Shown: positions 58,123 through 64,000 of the stretch, piece after piece
Numbering within the stretch: the first letter of the stretch is position 1
How the letters are laid out: the number at the start of each line of letters is the position of its first letter
Assembly (NCBI RefSeq): GCF_001424225.1
Contig: NZ_LMOR01000001.1
Coordinates: 820,326-884,325, forward strand
Direction: 5' to 3'
Length of the DNA stretch: 64,000 nucleotides
Source: Microbacterium sp. Leaf151
Lineage (GTDB): Bacteria > Actinomycetota > Actinomycetes > Actinomycetales > Microbacteriaceae
Translations under genes and position numbers: made by a program
Notes under the pieces: generated by a model
Told to the model about the DNA's origin: nothing
The model's database searches: none
Seen by the model: the letters and a program-made list of their open reading frames with translations, nothing else

Positions 58123-59111
58123 GTGCCGTGCACTCCGCCGTGACGCGCCGCCTCGACGACGGCGGCAGCGCCGCTCGCGATCCCCTCACAGTCGCCCGCG
58201 CGCGCGCTCTTCGGATGGGAATCGACATCGGAGGGTCCAAGATCGAGGTGGTCCTCGTCGAGCACGGACGCGTCATCGCCCTCGATCGCTTGCCGACCGG
58301 ATACGGTGCACGGCAGGTGCTCGCGAACACGGCGGCTCTCGCTTCGACACTGGCTGCGAACGTCGGCCTCGACCTGGCGGATATCGGGGCTGTCGGTGTC
58401 GGCATCCCCGGGGCGATCGAAAGCGGCACGGGTCGTGTGCGGCATGCCGTGAACCTCGGCATAGACGACTTAGCGCTCGGATCTGAGCTCTCCGCGCTCC
58501 TCGGAGTTCCCGTCCGCATCGAGAACGACGTGAATGCCGCTGGTCTCGGGGCCTTCCATGCCCTCGGGCTTGCGCGCAACGCGTCAATCGCCTATCTCAA
58601 TCTCGGTACAGGACTCGCTGCCGGCCTCGTCCTCCAGGGCACTCTGTGGCGAGGATCCCGAGGTACGGCCGGTGAGATCGGTCACATGCCCGTCGTGCAG
58701 GACGGGCCGCTCTGCGCCTGCGGTCAGCGCGGTTGTCTCGAGTTGTACACCTCGGGCTCCGGGCTCGCCCGCATGTGGCCCGCCGCTCCCGGGCAGGCGT
58801 TGGCCGAACTGCACAAGGCCGTCGCCGCGGGCGATCGCGCCGCGATCGACGTGCACCGTACCTGGATCGAGGGGATCGCCTCCGCTGTCCGCGCCCTCGT
58901 GCTCACCCTCGATGTCGATTCCGTCATCATCGGCGGCGGGCTCAGCACGCATCACCCCTCACTCCTTGACGAAGTCCGAGGTGTGCTCACCGAGTGGAGC
59001 GCTCGGTCATCATTCCTGAAAATGCTCGACCTTCCTTCACGCGTCGTACTGCCGCCGACCGGACTCCCCGTCGCCGCCCTCGGTGCCGCCCTGCTCGGAG
59101 AACCCCGATGA
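58119..59111 (+). CDS. ROK-family sugar kinase, probable N-acetylglucosamine kinase
   Basis: This is a 330-residue kinase. The phosphate-binding loop is MGIDIGGSKIEVVLVEHGRV at about 33-52. The catalytic aspartate is in ENDVNAAGLGAFHALGL. The zinc motif CACGQRGCLELYTSG and the glycine-rich NLGTGLAAGLVLQG are ROK hallmarks. There is no DNA-binding domain, unlike the ROK repressor upstream. It should phosphorylate imported GlcNAc or another hexosamine at C6. GTG 58119 overlaps the permease stop; the first 32 residues are poorly conserved, and ATG at residue 33 is possible. Confidence 0.87.
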   Translation: MSAVHSAVTRRLDDGGSAARDPLTVARARALRMGIDIGGSKIEVVLVEHGRVIALDRLPTGYGARQVLANTAALASTLAANVGLDLADIGAVGVGIPGAIESGTGRVRHAVNLGIDDLALGSELSALLGVPVRIENDVNAAGLGAFHALGLARNASIAYLNLGTGLAAGLVLQGTLWRGSRGTAGEIGHMPVVQDGPLCACGQRGCLELYTSGSGLARMWPAAPGQALAELHKAVAAGDRAAIDVHRTWIEGIASAVRALVLTLDVDSVIIGGGLSTHHPSLLDEVRGVLTEWSARSSFLKMLDLPSRVVLPPTGLPVAALGAALLGEPR

Positions 59112-59890
59112 CCGAAGTCGCCCTCGTCCCCTCACCTGAGGCCGGAGCCGCCCTCGCGGCCGGACTCATCGCGGAAACCCTCGCCCAACGCGCGGACGCC
59201 GTACTCGGGGTCGCCACCGGCTCAACACCTCTGGGTGTGTGGGCGCAGCTCCGCGACCAAGGCGTTGACGTCGCATCCACGCCCGCCTTCGCCCTCGACG
59301 AGTACGTCGGTCTACGCACTGGTCACCCCGAGTCGTACCGCTCCGTCCTCGAACGCGAATACGCCGCACCGCTAGGCGTCGACCCGACTCTCCTGCGCGT
59401 GCCCGGTGACGACGGAGGACCACTGGCTACGGCAGGCGCTCGCTTCGAAGCGGCGATCACTCGCGCGGGCGGCATCGATCTGCAGATCCTCGGGATCGGC
59501 CGAACCGGCCACATCGGCTTCAACGAGCCCGGCTCCTCCCTCGCCTCCCGCACGAGAGTGAAGGCGCTCACCGAGCAGACTCGGAGCGACAACGCACGGT
59601 TCTTCGACCATGCCGGTCAGGTGCCGACACACTGCCTCACCCAGGGCCTGGGAACGATCCTCCAAGCCCGCACCCTGGTGCTACTGGCCTTCGGGAGCGC
59701 GAAGAGCAACGCCGTGACGCGAGCGGTGGAGGGACCCCTTTCCTCCTCATGCCCCGGGTCGGTCATCCAGCTCCACCCGCACGTGATCGTGATCGTCGAC
59801 GAAGAGGCGGGTGCGTCGCTCGAATACCGCGACTACTACAGGTTCGCCTGGGAGCACCGCTCCCTCGACAGCATCCAGGCCCCGGCATGA
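59108..59890 (+). CDS. nagB: Glucosamine-6-phosphate deaminase
   Basis: This 260-residue enzyme converts glucosamine-6-phosphate to fructose-6-phosphate and ammonia. GVATGSTPLGVWAQL is the phosphate-binding loop, and FALDEYVGL carries the catalytic aspartate. LGIGRTGHIGFNEPGSS contains the ring-opening histidine. TRAVEGPLSSSCPGSVIQLH is the conserved lid segment. It ends close to the family's usual length. Start and stop overlap with the ROK kinase (59108) and cutC (59887) by four bases each. Confidence 0.93.
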   Translation: MTEVALVPSPEAGAALAAGLIAETLAQRADAVLGVATGSTPLGVWAQLRDQGVDVASTPAFALDEYVGLRTGHPESYRSVLEREYAAPLGVDPTLLRVPGDDGGPLATAGARFEAAITRAGGIDLQILGIGRTGHIGFNEPGSSLASRTRVKALTEQTRSDNARFFDHAGQVPTHCLTQGLGTILQARTLVLLAFGSAKSNAVTRAVEGPLSSSCPGSVIQLHPHVIVIVDEEAGASLEYRDYYRFAWEHRSLDSIQAPA

Positions 59891-60642
59891 TCCGGCCCGC
59901 ACTGGAGGTTGCAGTCGAGTCGACCTCCCAAGCTCTCACGGCACGCGAAGCCGGCGCCGATCGTGTCGAGCTCTGCAGCGCGCTCGACGTCGGCGGTATC
60001 ACCCCGTCGATCGGCGCCGTCGAGGCCCTCGTGGCAGCGGGCGTGCCTGCCCACGTCCTGATCCGTTGCCGGCCAGGCGACTTCCTCTATACCGAGGACG
60101 AGCTGGATGTCATGGTGCGCGACATCACGGCAATCGTGGCGGCGGGTGCAGACGGCGTCGTCCTCGGTGCGCTGCGCTCCGACGGTGGCATCGACGAGAC
60201 CGCCACCCAGCGGCTGGTAGCCGCTGCCCACCAGGGCGCACGCGCGATCACGCCGTACATCACCTTCCACCGCGCCATCGACCACTCCGCGGATCCTGTC
60301 CGCGCTGCTGCCGAACTCGGGCGATTGGGGGTTGATCGCGTCTTGACCTCGGGCGGCCGCGCCAGCGTCGCAGCCGGATTACGCGACGGCATCATCGAGC
60401 AGATGACTCGATCTGCGGGATCCGTCGAAGTCATGGCCGGGGGCGGGGCGACCGTCGAAGACGTACCCGCGCTTGTACGCTGTCGCGTTGCCGCGGTCCA
60501 CTTCTCTGCGCGAGGACGCGCGTCACCCGCGCCCTCACAACGCCTCTCCGTGCCGCTTGGACCCTCCGACGGACACCGAGCCCCGACCTCCACCGACCCG
60601 CACCTCGTCCGGGCGATGGCCGACGCCCTCGACTCCCGCTGA
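59887..60642 (+). CDS. cutC: CutC-family TIM-barrel protein
   Basis: This 251-residue protein has the CutC opening LEVAVESTSQALTAREAGAD then RVELCSALDVGGITPSIG, the IRCRPGDFLYTEDELDVM loop, GVVLGALRSDGGID, ITFHRAID, and VLTSGGRASVAAGL. CutC was named for copper tolerance, but its role is disputed. Here it is translationally coupled to nagB inside a hexosamine operon, which argues for a sugar-related function in this setting. The C-terminal 35 residues are proline-rich and variable. Confidence 0.85.
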   Translation: MIRPALEVAVESTSQALTAREAGADRVELCSALDVGGITPSIGAVEALVAAGVPAHVLIRCRPGDFLYTEDELDVMVRDITAIVAAGADGVVLGALRSDGGIDETATQRLVAAAHQGARAITPYITFHRAIDHSADPVRAAAELGRLGVDRVLTSGGRASVAAGLRDGIIEQMTRSAGSVEVMAGGGATVEDVPALVRCRVAAVHFSARGRASPAPSQRLSVPLGPSDGHRAPTSTDPHLVRAMADALDSR

Positions 60643-60740
60643 CAGCACTGCCCTCGATGGCGGAGGCGCGCCGCCCACTCGACACCTCGGAACCGCTCAC
60701 CGACTTCCTCCCCGTCACCCCCTCACGAAAGTAGGAAAAG

Positions 60741-63086
60741 ATGTCTCCCCTCACCCCCGCCCACCCCCGACGCGTACGGAGGGTGCCCGTGCTCAGAACA
60801 CTCGTCGCCGTGCTCGTCACCTCCCTCATCGCCGTCGGTGCAACGGCAGCGCCCGCCGCGGCCGCGACGGTCTACACCGATGTCGACGAGTCACAGACCA
60901 GCGGCGAGAACCGCTTCACCTATTCGGGCTCCTGGGCGAACGACTCCGGACTGCCGACCGACCGCTGGTTCGATGGCACCGAGCACTACGCGAACGGCAC
61001 TGCCGGTCAGAGCGTGACCCTCAGCTTCGTCGGAACGGGAGCGAAGCTCTACGGAGCGAAGCACCCCGCTCACGGGATCTACGCCTTCAGCGTCGACGGC
61101 GGACCTGAGACGACCTTCGACGGTTACGCAGCCACGGTCGCCCACCAGCAGCTCCTCGCCGATACCGGCGCACTTGCCGCGGGACCCCATACCCTCACGA
61201 TGCGGCTCACCGGAACGAAGAACCCCGCGTCGACCGGGACCGCGGGCCAGGTCGACTTCGCGACGGTGTCGTCCGAAGACTCTTCCGTCGCACCCATCTG
61301 GTCAGCCCTTCCCCAACCCTCATCCCTCACCCTCGATGGCGGCTCCTGGAAGGTCTCGGCGGACTCACGGATCCTCCTCCTCAGCGAGCAGCGGACCGCC
61401 CTCGAAGCCGAGGCGAAGCGCTTGAGCTCCGAACTCGCCACCAGCGGTTCCACGGCTGCGGCTCTCCCCATCGTCGTCGGCACCCGTGCGCAGATCCGCG
61501 CGAACGACATCGTCCTCACCACCGGCGACGTCCCCTCCCGAACAAGCGCTGAGGCATACTCCATCACGGTCGGCAGTGCCGTCGAGGTCACCGGTGAGAG
61601 CGCGGCCGGCGTTTTCGCCGGAACCCGCCAGATCGTGCAGAACCTGAAGGCGACGTCTTCCGTTCCCACCGGCAGCGTGATCAGCGCCCCGGCGGTCCCC
61701 GAGCGCAGCCTCCACATCGACGTCGGCCGAAAGCAGTACTCGAAGACCTGGATCGAGCAGCAACTGCGCGACATGTCGTACGTCGGGCTGAACACCCTGC
61801 AACTGCACTTCTCCGAGAACGAAGGTTTCGGGATCGTCAGCGACAGCTACCCCACCATCGCCTCACCCAATGCGCTCACCAAGGCGCAGGTCCGCGAGAT
61901 CCTTTCCCTGGCCGCGGATCAGCACATTGCCGTCGTCCCCTCGCTCGACATGCCCGGTCACCTCCAGGCAGTCCTCGCGAAGTACCCGCAGTACCAGCTC
62001 AAGGACGCGAACGGGACCGCCGTGCGCGGCGCCCTCGACATCACCAACCCCGCGGCCGTCGCCTTCGCCAAAACGCTCATCGACGAGTATGCGGCCCTCT
62101 TCGCCGGCAGCACGCACTGGAACCTCGGCGCCGACGAGTTCGTCGACTTCGAGCACATGGAGCGCTACCCCGTGCTGCAGAACGCTGCAGCGGCGAGATA
62201 CGGCGCCGGGGCCACCGGCTTCGACCTGCTCACCGGGTTCGCGAACGATATGAACAGCTACATCCGCTCCAAGGGTTTCACGACCCGGGTGTGGAACGAC
62301 GGCATGTTCCGCAGCACCCACGTCACGCTCGAGAAGGACATCGAGATCACATGGTGGACCAACTGGAGCCCCCAGATGGCACTTCTGCGCACCGCTCTCG
62401 ACGCCGGCCATAACGTCGTCAACTTCAACGACTCGGTGTTCTACTACGTGCTCGGCGAGAACGCGGGATACACGTACCCGACCGCCGCCAAGATCTGGAA
62501 CCGCGACTGGAAGCCCGGTGTTTTCCCGACCTACCAGGGTGGAACCCAAGTTCTGACCGCCCCGTACACTCCGCAGCTGCTCGGCGCATCGTTCGCGATC
62601 TGGAGCGACACCCCTGCCGCTCAGACGGAAACACAGGTCGCAGACGGCATCCGGGGACCACTACGAGCCATGGCTGAGCGCAGCTGGAACGACGGCTCTG
62701 CTCTCGCCCTCCGGTCCTTCACGTCCATCAGTTCCGTGATCGGTCGCGCGCCCGGCGTTGAAGGCCCCCTCGTGGCCAGCGGCACGGTCACCGAGCTCGG
62801 TGCTTCCACGATCACCATCAACCCCGTGGTGACCAGCCGATGCATCGCGGGTAAAGCGGTTCTTAACACCACGGTCGCGAACACCACCTCCGGCGCCTTG
62901 GCCTTGCGGATCGTCTCGCCCTACGGGACGAAAACGTTCGCCACGACGGCGGCCGGGAAGAACGCCTTCCATGTCTTCACCACCCGCCAGAAGACGATGC
63001 CGGCCGGACAGGTAGTTGTCACTGCAACCGGCGCTGGGGGTGCGACCACAACGACGACCACTCCGTACACCGCCCGCACCTGCTGA
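60741..63086 (+). CDS. Secreted GH20 beta-N-acetylhexosaminidase with N-terminal carbohydrate-binding-like domain
   Basis: This is a 781-residue enzyme. A signal peptide (about 1-42) ends in A-A-A-A. Residues 44-178 form a beta-sandwich like a carbohydrate-binding module (FTYSGSWANDSGLPTDRWFD). The GH20b domain spans about 185-315. The catalytic barrel (about 320-650) has RSLHIDVGRKQYSKTWIEQQ, LDMPGHLQAVL, and the Asp465-Glu466 pair in NLGADEFVDF. A C-terminal beta domain with two cysteines (SRCIAGK and the final residue) follows. The LHFSENEGFGI segment differs from typical chitobiases, so lacto-N-biosidase-like specificity should be considered. Confidence 0.9.
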   Translation: MSPLTPAHPRRVRRVPVLRTLVAVLVTSLIAVGATAAPAAAATVYTDVDESQTSGENRFTYSGSWANDSGLPTDRWFDGTEHYANGTAGQSVTLSFVGTGAKLYGAKHPAHGIYAFSVDGGPETTFDGYAATVAHQQLLADTGALAAGPHTLTMRLTGTKNPASTGTAGQVDFATVSSEDSSVAPIWSALPQPSSLTLDGGSWKVSADSRILLLSEQRTALEAEAKRLSSELATSGSTAAALPIVVGTRAQIRANDIVLTTGDVPSRTSAEAYSITVGSAVEVTGESAAGVFAGTRQIVQNLKATSSVPTGSVISAPAVPERSLHIDVGRKQYSKTWIEQQLRDMSYVGLNTLQLHFSENEGFGIVSDSYPTIASPNALTKAQVREILSLAADQHIAVVPSLDMPGHLQAVLAKYPQYQLKDANGTAVRGALDITNPAAVAFAKTLIDEYAALFAGSTHWNLGADEFVDFEHMERYPVLQNAAAARYGAGATGFDLLTGFANDMNSYIRSKGFTTRVWNDGMFRSTHVTLEKDIEITWWTNWSPQMALLRTALDAGHNVVNFNDSVFYYVLGENAGYTYPTAAKIWNRDWKPGVFPTYQGGTQVLTAPYTPQLLGASFAIWSDTPAAQTETQVADGIRGPLRAMAERSWNDGSALALRSFTSISSVIGRAPGVEGPLVASGTVTELGASTITINPVVTSRCIAGKAVLNTTVANTTSGALALRIVSPYGTKTFATTAAGKNAFHVFTTRQKTMPAGQVVVTATGAGGATTTTTTPYTARTC

Positions 63087-63175
63087 CCCCGGGGGAGGCG
63101 GCGGGTCCGTCCGTCGCCTCCCCGCAACCCCGCTACTCGACCGCCACATGCAGACCGACCCCTTACGGAGAAACC

Positions 63176-63802
63176 ATGACCACCCGCAACTTCTTCGCCC
63201 GCTCAGGCGCTGCTGCGGCCGGAGCCGTCGTGCTCCTCGCGATCGCCGGAACCGCTCACGCCGAGGAGATCTCGTTCGGTGATTCACCAGTCGACGTCGG
63301 GGTCACGATCGAACCGCTGACCACCCCGGGTGCGCTCACTCTGACCGTCGCCGGCACCTCGGCATCCCTCGCCGAGGACGGTTCGACGGCACTCGTCCGC
63401 CAGTTCACCGGTACGCTGCCGACCGTTACCGTCTCGGACACCCGAGCGCCGCAAGACGTGCCCTCGGACGCTGCCTGGTACGTGCTCGGCTCCGCGTCTG
63501 ACTTCGTCGGCGACTCCGGCCAGCCCGCGATCGGCGCCGAGAACCTCGGATGGGCACCACGGCTGATCGACGGTGGCGACTCCGGGCTGGTCGCCGCAGG
63601 CGACCCCGTCCTCACTGCCGACGGGGAGGCTCCCAACAACACCGGCCTGCAGGACCAGGAACTCTTCGTCAGCACCGGTGGCTCGCGTGACGTCGTAAGC
63701 GAGGGCAGTTGGACGGCAACCGCCGACCTCACGCTGCGCGTCCCCTCCGACGTCGACCCCGGCGACTACTCGTCGGTGCTCACCCTGTCGCTTTTCGAGT
63801 GA
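63176..63802 (+). CDS. Secreted protein of unknown function in the hexosamine operon
   Basis: This is a 208-residue protein. A signal peptide runs to about residue 29 (RSGAAAAGAVVLLAIAGTAH then A), followed by a beta-rich, cysteine-free mature part: VDVGVTIEPLTTPGALTLTV, FTGTLPTVTVSDTRAPQDVP, AAWYVLGSASDFVGDSGQPA and a closing DYSSVLTLSLFE strand. The pattern of alternating strands resembles WxL-like or periplasmic adhesin domains, but no family is certain. It lies between the hexosaminidase and nagA, and its stop overlaps the nagA start, so a role in substrate binding at the cell surface is possible. Confidence 0.68.
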   Translation: MTTRNFFARSGAAAAGAVVLLAIAGTAHAEEISFGDSPVDVGVTIEPLTTPGALTLTVAGTSASLAEDGSTALVRQFTGTLPTVTVSDTRAPQDVPSDAAWYVLGSASDFVGDSGQPAIGAENLGWAPRLIDGGDSGLVAAGDPVLTADGEAPNNTGLQDQELFVSTGGSRDVVSEGSWTATADLTLRVPSDVDPGDYSSVLTLSLFE

Positions 63803-64000
63803 GCCACCCCACAGGACCCGCCCCCGAATCGATCATCCACGGCGCGCGCAAGGTCGACACCGACGGTATCGTCGAAGATTTCTGGCTCGCGACCCGCGGT
63901 GATCGAATCGTCCGGACCGGAACCGGGCACGGCTGGCGCGACGAGCTCCGGCCGGGGACGGACGTGTACGCCGCCACCGGTGTCACCGTCGTCCCCGGCT
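63799..64000 (+). CDS. nagA: N-acetylglucosamine-6-phosphate deacetylase, N-terminal part (cut by window edge)
   Basis: GTG 63799 overlaps the previous stop by four bases. The 67 visible residues include ESIIHGARKVDTDGIVEDFW, then LATRGDRIVRTGTG and DVYAATGVTVVPG, the beta-sandwich opening of amidohydrolase-superfamily NagA just before the metal-binding H-x-H barrel strand. With the neighbouring nagB and kinase it would remove acetate from GlcNAc-6-phosphate. The metal ligands lie beyond the window, so the assignment rests on the N-terminus and context. Confidence 0.75.
   Translation, partial: MSHPTGPAPESIIHGARKVDTDGIVEDFWLATRGDRIVRTGTGHGWRDELRPGTDVYAATGVTVVPG

Noticed and set aside
1..64000. 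CRISPR arrays, tRNA or rRNA genes, IS elements, prophage genes
   Set aside because: No regularly spaced repeats, cloverleaf sequences, transposase or integrase motifs were found on either strand.

Overview
The window is high-GC actinobacterial DNA, most likely from Microbacteriaceae and probably Microbacterium or a close relative. This is inferred from the base composition, many GTG starts, 4-base ATGA/GTGA gene overlaps, and family content: ABC sugar importers without their own ATPase, SufU-type Fe-S assembly, the actinobacterial three-helix ArsC partner, and YcnI-CopC. No 16S or other taxonomic marker is present. No tRNA, rRNA, CRISPR array, transposase or integrase was seen.

Layout. (1) 1-2.2 kb: an envelope-stress cluster of two small membrane proteins and an Asp23/Gls24-like protein with an alanine-rich repeat tail. 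(2) 2.3-5.9 kb: a dihydrofolate-reductase-like protein, a DUF1990 protein, and a moeA-mobA molybdenum cofactor pair. (3) 6.1-10.8 kb: two divergent citrate synthase genes (one carrying an N-terminal HTH and broken by a frameshift), an MFS exporter and an AraC regulator. (4) 11.2-16.9 kb: an acid-sugar (tetronate-type) locus of otnK, otnC, a DeoR repressor, a divergent SAF-domain oxidoreductase and a MatC-like permease. (5) 18.7-22.5 kb: an arsenic island with arsO, a frameshifted arsN1-like acetyltransferase, an ArsR-ArsC fusion, arsC, a stand-alone three-helix protein and a divergent arsR. No arsenite efflux pump is present. (6) 22.6-31.0 kb: an ArsR/SRPBCC pair, a formaldehyde dehydrogenase, sufSU, then an accessory stretch with a Tat-exported Ig-like protein between 42-bp direct repeats, a cysteine-rich pair and a lower-GC regulator. 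(7) 31.2-42.7 kb: potassium uptake, with the kdp operon (small membrane protein, F, A, B, C, D, E) and, beyond arfB, a KimA-like permease. (8) 42.8-49.5 kb: a serine hydrolase, a VanZ protein, a wax ester synthase/DGAT, a copper-type YcnI-CopC cluster and a zinc metallopeptidase. (9) 49.7-52.8 kb: a first sugar ABC importer. (10) 53.3-64.0 kb: an N-acetylhexosamine utilisation cluster with a ROK regulator, ABC importer, ROK kinase, nagB, cutC, a secreted GH20 hexosaminidase, a secreted protein of unknown function and the start of nagA. Polymer would be cut outside the cell, imported, phosphorylated, deacetylated and deaminated to fructose-6-phosphate.

Two features run across the window. Four copies of an exact 61-bp palindromic element (22-bp arms, 17-nt variable loop) lie at 26.1, 34.6, 40.4 and 52.8 kb, each on the downstream side of a gene. 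The heptamer GGATGCC/GGCATCC is conspicuously frequent in most genes but looks sparse in the arsenic island and the hexosamine cluster, which suggests those two blocks have a different history. Two genes, the HTH-citrate synthase and arsN1, each appear to lack one base in a G/C-rich run. This could be real decay or sequencing error.
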